64,000 bases of DNA from Actinomycetota bacterium (GTDB lineage: Bacteria > Actinomycetota > Actinomycetes > S36-B12 > UBA5976). A model generated the notes under the pieces. The model was not told where the DNA came from. It saw nothing but the letters and a program-made list of their open reading frames with translations, and did no database searches. This document shows positions 39,325 to 49,218 of the stretch, piece by piece. Every line of letters begins with the position of its first letter. Within the stretch, counting starts at the first letter, position 1. A program made the position numbers and the translations under genes. The DNA lies in the NCBI GenBank assembly GCA_009923495.1, contig RFTJ01000003.1:65236-129235 (forward strand), read 5' to 3'.

Positions 39325-40251
39325 TTAACGCCGTTTGTGCTTCTTCTTGCCTTCTTTATGCTTTGACTGATTGTCATTTGACTCACTCGGCTCAGGCTGT
39401 GGGTAGTCTCTGCAGGTTACCCAGATTGGACCGCCATCTGCCACATACTGCTCGTAGGCCTTCTTCTGGATTAGGTTAAGTGCCTCTCCGGCATCCTCAT
39501 AGAGAGTTCGTAACTTAGCAGTTGCATCGGCGGTAGTTAGTCGATAGTTCTGGACTGCAGTTAGTACCTCAGCAAAAGTGGTTGCCGACGCAACCGCAGC
39601 ATCCCGAGTAGCCCGAGCATCGGCAGTCTGTGCTTCATATTCAGCCTGAGCAGCATTTACGACCGCATAGTAATCCTCGACAGCCTTGGTAATGGTGTCG
39701 TTGTAAATTTGCCACGCCTCAATCGCCGGCGAGGTCTCGTCTGGGGTTGGTTCTTCTGTTGGTGTCGGGTCAATGGTTGGTTCATCAGTTGGCTCGGGAT
39801 CAACAAAGATTTGACACCATTCATCAACTACTGGATCGCATGTTGGGTCCACAATCTCTTGGCACAATTTATCAATCATTGGATCGCATGTTGGGTCAAC
39901 AATTGGAGTTGGGAAAATCTCTGGTTCACAATAATCAACACTTGAATCACAAAATGGCGACTCTGCTGGAGTTGGCTCGACAGCCGGCGCGAAATTAGCG
40001 ACGCGCTTTTTATTGCTGGCTATTTTTTTTGCTTTGCCAAGCTTGGCAGCCTTTTTTGCCTTTTTAGCTTTCTTGGTCTTTTTTGCTTTCTTAGCTTTGG
40101 TGGACTTATTCTTTGAGGCTTTCTCGCCGGATTTCACCGAAATTGAAGTTCCAGGCTTGTTTGTTTGATCAGCTACTACTGGGCCGACGCTTGCGAAAAT
40201 CAAAGACGAAAATGCAAAACTGGCAATTACTAATTTGGTGAGCTTACGCAT
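39325..40251 (-). CDS. Secreted Lys-rich and Cys/Asp-repeat protein of unknown function
   Basis: 308 residues, no family recognised. AAGGAG precedes the ATG. Signal peptide at 1-28 (MRKLTKL, hydrophobic core, cut near VVAD). Residues 40-83 are dominated by Lys and Ala (KKAKKTKKAKKAKKAAK). Residues 100-150 hold three tandem units with paired cysteines and acids: C101-x6-C108, C122-x7-C130, C138-x7-C146 (CDPMIDKLC, CDPVVDEWC). Then a Pro/Glu/Thr linker (151-175), an Ala-rich helical, probably coiled-coil region (178-270), one more Cys (280) and a basic tail (KEGKKKHKRR). Own terminator downstream. It could be a wall-, polyanion- or metal-binding surface protein; this is a guess. Confidence 0.75.
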   Translation of the reverse strand: MRKLTKLVIASFAFSSLIFASVGPVVADQTNKPGTSISVKSGEKASKNKSTKAKKAKKTKKAKKAKKAAKLGKAKKIASNKKRVANFAPAVEPTPAESPFCDSSVDYCEPEIFPTPIVDPTCDPMIDKLCQEIVDPTCDPVVDEWCQIFVDPEPTDEPTIDPTPTEEPTPDETSPAIEAWQIYNDTITKAVEDYYAVVNAAQAEYEAQTADARATRDAAVASATTFAEVLTAVQNYRLTTADATAKLRTLYEDAGEALNLIQKKAYEQYVADGGPIWVTCRDYPQPEPSESNDNQSKHKEGKKKHKRR

Positions 40252-40376
40252 ACCTGCTCCTTGGCTGGTTTCTTATCGCTAACTCTGCCCGACTATGCCT
40301 TGGGAGACAAGCCCAAATGGCCAATTTTGCTAATTCTTCACCAAATCTTTACTAAGGTTAAAAAGCCTTGTAAATT

Positions 40377-41351
40377 CTAGGATTTTCGCTCAATAACACT
40401 GTCCACGAGGACTTTGAATGCGGCTCTGGCTGGCACATCTGGCAGGGTGGCAAGCTGCTTTTTAGCCTTATCGGCCCAATCGAGTAAAACAGTACGGGCT
40501 TGCCCCATCGCAGGATGTGCGCGAAGCAGCCTCAAAGCAAGTTCGTGCTCCGACTCAATCGGCAATGGCCTGGACAGTAAATCTCGCAACTCGTCAGTAG
40601 TTTCTGGATCTTGAAGCGCTAACAAGGCTGGCAAAGTTTTGATGCCTTCACGTAAGTCTGTGCCAGGTGTTTTGCCAGAAACTTCGGATTCGAGGTCCAG
40701 TAAATCGTCACTTAGTTGAAATACGACGCCGACACATTCCCCGAATTGAGCTATTGCATCAGTGATTTTAGGATCAACGCCACTCATCATTGCGCCATAA
40801 CGCCCAGCAGCGGCGATGAGCGAGCCGGTTTTGTCGGCAAGGACGCCGAGATGATGTTCGACGGGATCTTCACCTGGTTGCGGTCCGACACTTTCTCGCA
40901 ATTGCCCGATCACTAGGCGCTCGAATGTTTGTGCTTGCACCCGAACTGCTTCGGGCCCTAAGTCGGCCAGAATTTTAGATGACCTGGCAAATAGAAAATC
41001 TCCACTGAGAATCGCTACGGTATTACCCCAACGACTGTTTGCCGATGGTGCTCCTCGGCGAACCTGTGCCTCGTCCATCACATCATCGTGATACAACGTC
41101 GCTAGATGAGTTAGCTCAACAACAACGGCAGATGGGACAACACCAGGAGCATCAGGGTTACCGAATTGGGCAGCAAGCAGAACGAGCAATGGCCTAAATC
41201 GTTTTCCACCTGCCTCTACTAGGTGTCGAGCCGTTATATCCGCGAGCTCATACTCACTCGATATTTCCTCGCGCAACATTTCTTCAACCGAAAGGAGCCG
41301 AGCTGAGACATCTTTTTCCAGCTTGGCAAGTTTGGTGGGCAATAGGGTCAC
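40377..41351 (-). CDS. Polyprenyl diphosphate synthase (menaquinone side chain)
   Basis: Trans-prenyltransferase of 324 residues. It has GGKRFRPLLVLL, the first Asp-rich motif in LYHDDVMDEA near residue 92, and the second in QLSDDLLDLESE near 217. The short form of the first motif with bulky residues upstream fits a hepta- to nonaprenyl synthase, which would supply the menaquinone tail. It lies 26 bases after nuoN on the same strand, the usual actinobacterial position. Exact chain length cannot be read from sequence. Confidence 0.92.
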   Translation of the reverse strand: MTLLPTKLAKLEKDVSARLLSVEEMLREEISSEYELADITARHLVEAGGKRFRPLLVLLAAQFGNPDAPGVVPSAVVVELTHLATLYHDDVMDEAQVRRGAPSANSRWGNTVAILSGDFLFARSSKILADLGPEAVRVQAQTFERLVIGQLRESVGPQPGEDPVEHHLGVLADKTGSLIAAAGRYGAMMSGVDPKITDAIAQFGECVGVVFQLSDDLLDLESEVSGKTPGTDLREGIKTLPALLALQDPETTDELRDLLSRPLPIESEHELALRLLRAHPAMGQARTVLLDWADKAKKQLATLPDVPARAAFKVLVDSVIERKS

Positions 41352-41377
41352 TTAAAATCGTCGGCTAAAGCCAGTTC

Positions 41378-42940
41378 CTAACGGACAAACAGACCCGAGC
41401 GGGCTGCAATTTCTAATACTTGCTCGGGCAAAATGCCCAGCAATAAAGTGACTACTACGCTGGTCGCAACAGCAGTCTTGGTAAGGATACTTGGCACGAC
41501 AACTGCAACATCATTATCCGGAGCTTCCGAGAAAAACATCAAGACAATCACCCGAGCATAGAAGAAGGCTGCAATAGCACTTGAGATAACGCCAATAATC
41601 ACCAATGCGGTTGCTCCACCACCTACTGCTGAACTAAAAATTGCGAATTTAGCGGTGAATCCACTGGTTAATGGGATGCCGGCGAGCGAAAGTAAAAACA
41701 GTGTGAAAATACTTGCCACTACGGGCGACTTTTTGCCTAGTCCGGCCCAATTCGAAAGATGGGTGGCTTCACCTGCTGGATCACGGACCAGCGAAACTAT
41801 CGCAAAAGCTCCTAGTGTTGTAAATGCGTAAGCCAACAAGTAGAACAATGTCGTACCAATACCGGCCCGCGAAGTTGAAATCACACCTAATAACAAGAAG
41901 CCCGAATGAGCTACCGATGAATAAGCCAGCATGCGTTTGATGTCAGTTTGAGTTACCGCGAGAAGTGAACCAAGCAACATTGAAACAATAGCGATTGCCC
42001 ACATCATTGGTCGCCAATCCCAACGCAAGGTGCCAAAGGCTACGTAGAACAGTCGAAGTAATGCGCCAAAAGCTGCCACTTTCGTTGCCGCCGCCATAAA
42101 GGCCACAATTGGAGTTGGCGCGCCCTGATAAGCATCAGGAGTCCACTGATGAAATGGCGCCGCACCTACTTTAAAGAGTAAGCCCACTGCAATTAGTCCG
42201 ATGCCCGTAAGGACCACGCCGTCATGGGCTGAATTACCTAACGCGGTAAAAATCTCACCGAAAGTCATAGTCCCCGTTGCTGCATATATTAGGGCGGCAC
42301 CAAATAAGAAGAACGCACTAGAGAATGCACCGAGTACGAAGTACTTCAAAGCTGCTTCTTGGCTCAGGAGTCGACGGCGACGCGCCATACTTGCCAGCAA
42401 ATAAAGCGGCAATGAGAGGACTTCTAATGCGACAAACATGGTTAATAAATCGTTGGAAACAGGAAATAACAACATCCCACCAACCGCGAATAAAAATAGT
42501 GGCCAAATTTCTGTTTGTAGCCAACCCTGATTGGTGAATTGGCGTTCATCTTCACTGCCGGGTAGTGCCGAGGCTCGCGGTGCAAAGGCATCACCTTGCG
42601 GATCAATCCTGCGTTCGGCAATCAACAGCGCACCGACTAGAGCAACTAACAGAATGGTCATTTGTAGGAAAAGTCCGGGGCCATCGACAGCAACCGAACC
42701 AGCTGAAGCTAGTTGACGTAAGCCATTGAGTTGGGTGCTTTGGCCATCAACTGCAATTCTGAAGAAGGAATTCAGAATTGTGTAAAACAGCGCCAAGGCA
42801 AGTGAGCCAAATACCAGAAATAGCTGCACGGTACGACGAGCAGTCCGTGGAACGAATGCTTCAAGCAACGTTGAAATTACGCCTGCAAAAAGCAGAATGA
42901 CAATTGGAGCAAGAGCGCCATATTCGACTGATGGGGTCAC
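41378..42940 (-). CDS. nuoN: NADH-quinone oxidoreductase subunit N
   Basis: Proton-pumping antiporter-like subunit of complex I, 520 residues and about 14 membrane helices. Conserved pump elements: LEVLSLPLYLLA (Glu in TM5), KVGAAPFHQWTPDAYQGAPTP (Lys in TM7) and DIKRMLAYSSVAHSGF (TM9-10). Last gene of the nuo operon; one-base contact with nuoM. Confidence 0.97.
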   Translation of the reverse strand: MTPSVEYGALAPIVILLFAGVISTLLEAFVPRTARRTVQLFLVFGSLALALFYTILNSFFRIAVDGQSTQLNGLRQLASAGSVAVDGPGLFLQMTILLVALVGALLIAERRIDPQGDAFAPRASALPGSEDERQFTNQGWLQTEIWPLFLFAVGGMLLFPVSNDLLTMFVALEVLSLPLYLLASMARRRRLLSQEAALKYFVLGAFSSAFFLFGAALIYAATGTMTFGEIFTALGNSAHDGVVLTGIGLIAVGLLFKVGAAPFHQWTPDAYQGAPTPIVAFMAAATKVAAFGALLRLFYVAFGTLRWDWRPMMWAIAIVSMLLGSLLAVTQTDIKRMLAYSSVAHSGFLLLGVISTSRAGIGTTLFYLLAYAFTTLGAFAIVSLVRDPAGEATHLSNWAGLGKKSPVVASIFTLFLLSLAGIPLTSGFTAKFAIFSSAVGGGATALVIIGVISSAIAAFFYARVIVLMFFSEAPDNDVAVVVPSILTKTAVATSVVVTLLLGILPEQVLEIAARSGLFVR

Positions 42941-44457
42941 TATCCTTCACCTCCAAGGCTAGAAGTATCAGCTTGGATTTTCATCACCTGTTGCACTTGA
43001 TTGATCGCTGGATTGATTATGCGTAGGGCAGCCTGCGGATATACTCCAAGACCAATAATGATGGCGATGATTGGCACAATCGCCAGTAATTCACGCTTTG
43101 AAATTTCCGTTACTGTTTCGGTAACTTCTTGAGATGGCTCTCCAGTAATCACGCGCTGATACATCCACAAAATGTAGAAAGCAGCTAACACGATGCCGGT
43201 GGTTGCGATGACCGCAACCCATTGATAGGCGCTAAATGTACCTAGTAGCACTAGGAATTCCGAAACAAAGCTTGACATTCCTGGCAGGGCCAACGAAGAC
43301 AGACCAGCAAGTAGGAATACACCGGCTAGAACTGGGGCAGTTTTTGTTACCCCACCGAAATCTGAAATCAAGCTTGATCCCCTGCGGCTGGCTAGAAAAC
43401 CGACTACTAAGAAGAGCGCACCAGTCGAAAACCCGTGGTTGACCATGTAGAAGGTTGAACCCGAAAGTCCCTGTGCTGTGAAGACAAAAATGCCAAGCAC
43501 AATGAAGCCAAAGTGAGAGATGGATGAGAATGCGACTAGTCGCATCATGTCATTTTGTCCGATGGCTAACAACGCGCCATAGAAGATGCTAATCACGGCT
43601 AGGGTAATAATAACTGGCGCGTAAAACCTGCTGGCATCTGGGAAGATTGGTAACAAAAAGTGCAACATGCCGAAGGTGCCAACCTTATCTAGCACGCCCA
43701 CTAGCAAAGTTGCAGTACCAGGTGTTGATTCAGCAGCCGCGTCTGGCAGCCAGGTGTGAAATGGAACCATTGGCGCTTTAACCGCAAACGCAAAGAAAAA
43801 GCCAAGGAACAGCATCTTCTGCGTCGCTGGATCAATCTGGAGGCTAGCTAAAGTCTCAAAATCAAAACTTGGTCCGAATGGAGAAGTTCGTGCCGAAACA
43901 ATATAAAGCCCAATTAACGAAGCCAGCATGAACAAGCCACCCACGAGGGAGTAGAGCAAGAATTTCATTGCTGCATAAGCACGTTGTGGGCCACCAAACC
44001 TGCCAATCAGGAAGTAAACCGGAATCAGCATAGCTTCAAAGAAGACATAGAACAGGAATAGATCCGTAGCGGCGAACACGCCAATCATGAAAGTTTCCAG
44101 AATTAGAATTAGGCCGAAATAGCCTTTCACGCTGCCGCGACCAATGCGTTCGACATCGTTCCAGCTAGCAATGATTACCAGTGGCACCAAAATGGTGGCC
44201 ATCACGATAAGTACTGCAGCTACGCCATCAATACCCAGCGCCCAGTTGATACTAAACGTTGGAATCCATTCATGGCTTTCTTTAAACTGCAGACCCGTTG
44301 CGGACGGATCCATTGAAACCCCAAAGTACACCGCGCCGAATGTGGTAATCAGTGAGACGGCTAACGCAATTTGCTTTGCCAGTAGAGCGCGCGTTGCTGG
44401 TAGTGCCAGAACCGCCACCGCTCCAACAAGTGGAGTGAGCATGAGTGCAGTCAACAT
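42940..44457 (-). CDS. nuoM: NADH-quinone oxidoreductase subunit M
   Basis: Antiporter-like subunit, 505 residues. LFYVFFEAMLIPVYFLIG (Glu of TM5), KAPMVPFHTWLPDAAAESTP (Lys of TM7) and DMMRLVAFSSISHFGF are the diagnostic segments. Stop and start of the neighbouring genes touch (base 42940 shared with nuoN). Confidence 0.97.
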   Translation of the reverse strand: MLTALMLTPLVGAVAVLALPATRALLAKQIALAVSLITTFGAVYFGVSMDPSATGLQFKESHEWIPTFSINWALGIDGVAAVLIVMATILVPLVIIASWNDVERIGRGSVKGYFGLILILETFMIGVFAATDLFLFYVFFEAMLIPVYFLIGRFGGPQRAYAAMKFLLYSLVGGLFMLASLIGLYIVSARTSPFGPSFDFETLASLQIDPATQKMLFLGFFFAFAVKAPMVPFHTWLPDAAAESTPGTATLLVGVLDKVGTFGMLHFLLPIFPDASRFYAPVIITLAVISIFYGALLAIGQNDMMRLVAFSSISHFGFIVLGIFVFTAQGLSGSTFYMVNHGFSTGALFLVVGFLASRRGSSLISDFGGVTKTAPVLAGVFLLAGLSSLALPGMSSFVSEFLVLLGTFSAYQWVAVIATTGIVLAAFYILWMYQRVITGEPSQEVTETVTEISKRELLAIVPIIAIIIGLGVYPQAALRIINPAINQVQQVMKIQADTSSLGGEG

Positions 44458-44459
44458 AA

Positions 44460-46322
44460 CTAAAGCCTCACTAAGAGTAGAACGAGGGCAAGCAAAGCAG
44501 CGCCTCCAACCATGGTTAGGGCATAGGACCGAGCTAAGCCGTTTTGTGATCTACGCAGTCGAGCTGATAGTCCGCCAACAGCAGCACCAAGCCCGCCAAC
44601 CGTGCCGTCGACCGCCTTGGTATCAAACCAAACCAGAGCCCGAGTTAGGTATTGACCAGGGCGCATGAAAATTGCTTCATTTAATGCGTCCCCGTAAGCA
44701 TCGGCCCGAGCAGCTCGCGTGAGCAAGGAAACCTTGGCTGGCGCTACTGCAGGAACGGGCGTCTTTGCGTATTTCAGCCAGCCGTAACCCGCACCGGCTA
44801 GAACAACAAGTAAGGTGATTGGGATTAAAACGGTATTTGAGATTGCATGTGCCGGATCTGCGATACCAACAACTGGTTCAAGCCAAACCTCAATATCTCC
44901 CAAGAAGAGCAGTGCCATTCCACCGAATACTGAACCAATTGCTAACAGAATCATTGGCGCCGTCATGACAAGAGATGACTCGTGTGGATGAGCATCTTTT
45001 TCCCAGCGCGCCTCACCGTAAAAAGTCATTGCCATCATGCGAGTCATGTAGAACGCTGTAACTCCAGCACCCAAAAGAGTAGCTAGACCAATAATCAAGT
45101 TTTGCGAAAAGGCGGCGTGAATAATTTCGTCTTTACTCCAGAAACCGGCAAAAGGTGGGATGCCGATGATTGCCAAAAAGCCCAAACCGAAAGTTACATA
45201 AGTGATCTTCATCGCCCCGCGTAAAGCACCGTAATGACGCATGTTCACATCGTCATTCATGCCATGCATTACTGAACCTGCTCCTAGGAATAGGCCAGCT
45301 TTAAACATTCCATGAGTTAGTAGGTGGAAGATTGCAAAGGCATAGCCAACAGGACCAAGCCCCGCCGCCAAAACCATGTAGCCGATTTGGCTCATGGTTG
45401 AACCCGCCAACCCTTTCTTAATGTCATCCTTTGCCGTACCAATGAAGGCACCGAGCAGCAAAGTGATAGCGCCAATAACAACAACTGCTGTGCGCGCTGT
45501 TTCGGACAGATCAAAAATGGCGTGTGCGCGGGTGATGAGGTAGACACCAGCAGTGACCATGGTTGCGGCGTGAATCAACGCTGACACTGGGGTTGGGCCC
45601 TCCATCGCATCCAATAGCCAGGACTGCAATGGGAATTGGGCACTTTTCCCGCAGGCAGCGAGCAACAAAGCAAGTCCGATGAGTGTCAAATTGTGACCAG
45701 AGGCGTGGTGGGCATGCTCAGCCACTCCCTTGAAGGTGACATCTTTGAAGGTAACAAACATCAACATGATGGCAATAGATAAACCGACATCGCCAACTCG
45801 ATTTACGACAAAGGCTTTCTTGCCCGCAACTGCTGCCGATGGTTTGTGCTGATAAAAACTAATTAGTAAGTAGGAAGCCAAACCAACGCCTTCCCAACCA
45901 ACGTAGAGAAGTAGGTAATTATCAGCTAAGACCAATAACAGCATGGCCGCTACGAATAGATTTAAGTAGCCAAAGAACCGGCGCTTATTCTCGTCGTGTG
46001 CCATGTACCCGAGAGAATAAATGTGAATAAGTGAACCTACGCCAGTTATTAGTAATACGAAGACGAGCGACAACTGATCTAAGTGCAATCCGAATGGCAC
46101 TTGAAAATTTCCAACTGCAATCCAGTCAAAGAGGTGTTGCTGGAGATGCCGGTCTTCGGCAGGCTTTCCCAAAAGTGTAAAAAATTGGAACACACCTATG
46201 ACAAATGCCGATGAAGACATGGCAACGGCAAAGTACGGACCCCAAGCATTTGTGCGTCGGCCCCCGAGTAACAACAAGGCTGCCCCAATTAACGGCAAGC
46301 CAATAAGTGCAGAAATCATCAA
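44460..46322 (-). CDS. nuoL: NADH-quinone oxidoreductase subunit L
   Basis: Distal antiporter-like subunit with the long amphipathic lateral helix, 620 residues. Seen: [15 protein letters not shown] (TM5 Glu), [24 protein letters not shown] (given in part: [12 protein letters not shown]7 Lys), [20 protein letters not shown], and a C-terminal helix ([19 protein letters not shown]). Two bases before nuoM. Confidence 0.97.
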   Translation of the reverse strand: MMISALIGLPLIGAALLLLGGRRTNAWGPYFAVAMSSSAFVIGVFQFFTLLGKPAEDRHLQQHLFDWIAVGNFQVPFGLHLDQLSLVFVLLITGVGSLIHIYSLGYMAHDENKRRFFGYLNLFVAAMLLLVLADNYLLLYVGWEGVGLASYLLISFYQHKPSAAVAGKKAFVVNRVGDVGLSIAIMLMFVTFKDVTFKGVAEHAHHASGHNLTLIGLALLLAACGKSAQFPLQSWLLDAMEGPTPVSALIHAATMVTAGVYLITRAHAIFDLSETARTAVVVIGAITLLLGAFIGTAKDDIKKGLAGSTMSQIGYMVLAAGLGPVGYAFAIFHLLTHGMFKAGLFLGAGSVMHGMNDDVNMRHYGALRGAMKITYVTFGLGFLAIIGIPPFAGFWSKDEIIHAAFSQNLIIGLATLLGAGVTAFYMTRMMAMTFYGEARWEKDAHPHESSLVMTAPMILLAIGSVFGGMALLFLGDIEVWLEPVVGIADPAHAISNTVLIPITLLVVLAGAGYGWLKYAKTPVPAVAPAKVSLLTRAARADAYGDALNEAIFMRPGQYLTRALVWFDTKAVDGTVGGLGAAVGGLSARLRRSQNGLARSYALTMVGGAALLALVLLLVRL

Positions 46323-46329
46323 TACTCCC

Positions 46330-46629
46330 CTAGTACTTCAGCAGACTTGCTTCGTCAATAGAAGCGGAGCGACGGGTACGGAAAATGACGACAATAATGG
46401 CCAGGCCGACTACAACTTCGGCAGCAGCTACCACCATCACAAAGAACGCTGCTGCTTGTCCATCGAGCGTTCCGGTAATGTGCGAGGCGGCTACGAATGC
46501 CAGATTGGCTGCGTTAAGCATTAGCTCCACACTCATGAATACGATAATTGCATTTCGCCTTACCAATACTCCAAAGGCTCCAATGGTAAATAGGATGCCC
46601 GCGAGCACTAAATAGTTGTTCGGATTCAT
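46330..46629 (-). CDS. nuoK: NADH-quinone oxidoreductase subunit K
   Basis: 99-residue, three-helix membrane subunit (MnhC/MrpC-like). [18 protein letters not shown] carries the conserved Glu of TM2, and [16 protein letters not shown] the second. The start overlaps the nuoJ stop by four bases. Confidence 0.97.
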   Translation of the reverse strand: MNPNNYLVLAGILFTIGAFGVLVRRNAIIVFMSVELMLNAANLAFVAASHITGTLDGQAAAFFVMVVAAAEVVVGLAIIVVIFRTRRSASIDEASLLKY

Positions 46630-47351
46630 GACGTCACCTCATTATTCGAATCATGATCAGGTTGTCCTGTTGACTGAAAAATGCGTGGGAGTGACTCTTG
46701 TGAAATTGAGCCATCAGGCAAAAGTGCTGGCGTATCCACCGAGTTGTTCAGTGCCATCACACCAGGACTTGGCAAGGGGGTCGGATGTCCACCAAGAGTG
46801 CGTTCACGCTGCAATTGTGCCTGAGTTTTACGCGGCGCCCACCGCTCGTTATGTGCCAAGACCATCGCACCAAGGGCTGCGGTTATTAGCAGTGCCGATG
46901 TTACTTCGAAAGCTAAAAGGTATCGGCCAAAAATCAATTGCGCCAAAGCTTGAATGTTTCCGCCTTCTGCTCCATTTACTTCGGACAAGCCAGTTGCTGT
47001 TTTGAATCCGGTTGAAGTAATTGCTGAAGTAAGCAAAGCGCCAAAGGCGAGGGCCAAAATTGTACCTACGATTCGCTGACCTTTGATTGTTTCGATGAGC
47101 GAATCTGAAGAATCAACACCAACAATCATGAGTACGAAAAGGAACAGCATCATTACTGCCCCGGTATAAACCACTATTTGGGTTGTGCCTAAGAATGCGC
47201 CGCCCAAACTGAAATAAAGTATTGCCAAGTTGATCATGGTGAAAGCAACCCAAAGCGCACTGTGCACCGCTTTTCGGGAAATGACCATACCTACTGCACC
47301 AAATACCGAGAGGATGGCAGTAATCCAAAAAACAATGGCTTCGCCGGTCAT
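46626..47351 (-). CDS. nuoJ: NADH-quinone oxidoreductase subunit J
   Basis: 241 residues, five helices in the first ~170 residues ([31 protein letters not shown] in parts; [19 protein letters not shown] with the pi-bulge region of TM3). The hydrophilic C-terminal extension of ~65 residues ([18 protein letters not shown]...) is typical of actinobacterial NuoJ. Confidence 0.96.
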   Translation of the reverse strand: MTGEAIVFWITAILSVFGAVGMVISRKAVHSALWVAFTMINLAILYFSLGGAFLGTTQIVVYTGAVMMLFLFVLMIVGVDSSDSLIETIKGQRIVGTILALAFGALLTSAITSTGFKTATGLSEVNGAEGGNIQALAQLIFGRYLLAFEVTSALLITAALGAMVLAHNERWAPRKTQAQLQRERTLGGHPTPLPSPGVMALNNSVDTPALLPDGSISQESLPRIFQSTGQPDHDSNNEVTS

Positions 47352-47890
47352 TATTCGGTCACCGCCTTGAGTTGGTTTAGCCCAGTTACTTTTCCTAGGT
47401 AGTAATCCTGTTCGGTTGCACCATCGGCCATGTCATGTGGCGCGGCCTGCATACCTGGCAGCAGTGGCGCTAATAAATCTGCTTTTTCGTAGATGAGCTT
47501 TTCACGAGAGTTATCCGCTAATTCATAGTCATTCGTCATAGTTAGTGCACGAGTGGGACATGCTTCAATGCAAAGTCCACAGAGGATGCAACGCAAGTAA
47601 TTGATTTGATAAACCCGACCATATCGCTCGCCCGGTGAGTAGCGCTCTTGCTCGGTATTGTCTGCGCCTTCTACCAAGATGGCATCTGCGGGACAAGCCC
47701 AAGCACACAATTCACAACCGACACACTTTTCTAAACCATCGGGATGTCGGTTTAGCTGATGGCGACCGTGGAATCTAGGCTTTGGCGGATAGACATCTCG
47801 CTCTTCGGGATACTGTTCAGTCGTAACTTTCTTGAACATTGAAAAGAATGTAACACTAAAGCCACGAATGACTTGTGGCAGTTTTGCCAT
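47351..47890 (-). CDS. nuoI: NADH-quinone oxidoreductase subunit I
   Basis: 179 residues; carries clusters N6a and N6b. [12 protein letters not shown] near residue 57 and [12 protein letters not shown] near 100, after an amphipathic N-terminus ([22 protein letters not shown]) and [18 protein letters not shown]. Touches nuoJ at base 47351. Confidence 0.97.
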   Translation of the reverse strand: MAKLPQVIRGFSVTFFSMFKKVTTEQYPEERDVYPPKPRFHGRHQLNRHPDGLEKCVGCELCAWACPADAILVEGADNTEQERYSPGERYGRVYQINYLRCILCGLCIEACPTRALTMTNDYELADNSREKLIYEKADLLAPLLPGMQAAPHDMADGATEQDYYLGKVTGLNQLKAVTE

Positions 47891-47892
47891 GA

Positions 47893-49218
47893 TTAACCTT
47901 CCACTTCTGTTGCAGTTTCGGTTGCCGGCATTACCTGTAGTGTCTCGAGCCGAGATGGTTGAGCTACCTGACCAGGCATAGGGGGTACCGGAAAACCGCC
48001 TTCGAAAGGATCAAAGCCGCGTGCTTCACGCTCGCGCTGCTCTTGTTCAAGTATTTCCTTCTTCTTATTGGTCTGAATCTCCACCACATATGAGATTGCG
48101 ATTCCGATAAATAAGATTGCGCTGGCGGCAAAAAGTAGGGTGCGGGTATCCAAGTACTGAGCGTTACGCAGCGCACGAGCACTGGCCACTATCAAAATCC
48201 AAACCACAGAAACGGGTATCAGAACTTTCCAGCCAAATTTCATGAACTGGTCATAACGCATACGTGGAAGCGTTCCACGTAACCAGATGAAGACAAATAG
48301 GAAAGCGAAGATTTTGCCAAAGAACCAAAGCAATGGCCACCAACCTTCATTGGCACTGGACCACATTGAGATCGGCCACGGAGCACGCCATCCCCCCAGG
48401 AAGAGTGTGGTTGCCATTGCGGAAACAGTAACCATGTTTACATATTCTGCTAAGAAGAAAAGTGCAAACTTCAGTGATGAATATTCGGTGTGGAACCCAC
48501 CGACCAATTCACCTTCCGCTTCCGGTAGATCGAATGGGGCTCGGTTTGTTTCTCCGACCATGGCAATCGTATAAATGGCAAAGGACGGCAACAAGAGTAC
48601 GCAGTACCAAAGATTCTGTTGGCTATCGACGATAACCGAGGTAGACATTGAAGATGCATACAGGAATACCGCGACAAACGATAGGCCCATCGCGATTTCG
48701 TAACTGATCATTTGAGCGCTAGATCGTAAGCCGCCTAGTAGCGGATAAGTTGAGCCAGATGCCCAGCCAGCAAGAACAATGCCATAAATTCCGATTGAAG
48801 CAATTGCTAGCACATAAAGAACTGAGACTGGGAAGTCCGTCAGTTGCAGAGGTGTTTCATGCCCGAATATCGACACTGATGGACCAAGTGGTATCACAGC
48901 AAAAGTTAGGAAGGCAGTGGTAGCTGAAATAACTGGGGCAATACAGTAAACCGCCAGATGTGCGGTTTTAGGAATAATTTCTTCCTTAAGCGCTAGTTTT
49001 ATGCCGTCCATTAGGGACTGCAATAGTCCGAATGGGCCGACCCGGTTTGGACCGATGCGCATCTGCATTCGACCGACAACACGGCGTTCAGCCCAAATCG
49101 TGAACAGTGTCATCAGTACCATGATTACAAAGATGCCGACAACCTTGAGCAGAATAATCAGGATTGGATCCGTGCCAAAACCTGAAATCGGGTCGGCAAA
49201 ATTTACCAAATTTTTCAT
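47893..49218 (-). CDS. nuoH: NADH-quinone oxidoreductase subunit H
   Basis: Membrane subunit at the quinone-binding junction, 441 residues. [23 protein letters not shown], the acidic loop [24 protein letters not shown] (quoted in part: [10 protein letters not shown]), and [13 protein letters not shown] are diagnostic. The ~80-residue charged C-terminal extension ([17 protein letters not shown]) is longer than in E. coli but usual for actinobacteria. Confidence 0.97.
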   Translation of the reverse strand: MKNLVNFADPISGFGTDPILIILLKVVGIFVIMVLMTLFTIWAERRVVGRMQMRIGPNRVGPFGLLQSLMDGIKLALKEEIIPKTAHLAVYCIAPVISATTAFLTFAVIPLGPSVSIFGHETPLQLTDFPVSVLYVLAIASIGIYGIVLAGWASGSTYPLLGGLRSSAQMISYEIAMGLSFVAVFLYASSMSTSVIVDSQQNLWYCVLLLPSFAIYTIAMVGETNRAPFDLPEAEGELVGGFHTEYSSLKFALFFLAEYVNMVTVSAMATTLFLGGWRAPWPISMWSSANEGWWPLLWFFGKIFAFLFVFIWLRGTLPRMRYDQFMKFGWKVLIPVSVVWILIVASARALRNAQYLDTRTLLFAASAILFIGIAISYVVEIQTNKKKEILEQEQREREARGFDPFEGGFPVPPMPGQVAQPSRLETLQVMPATETATEVEG

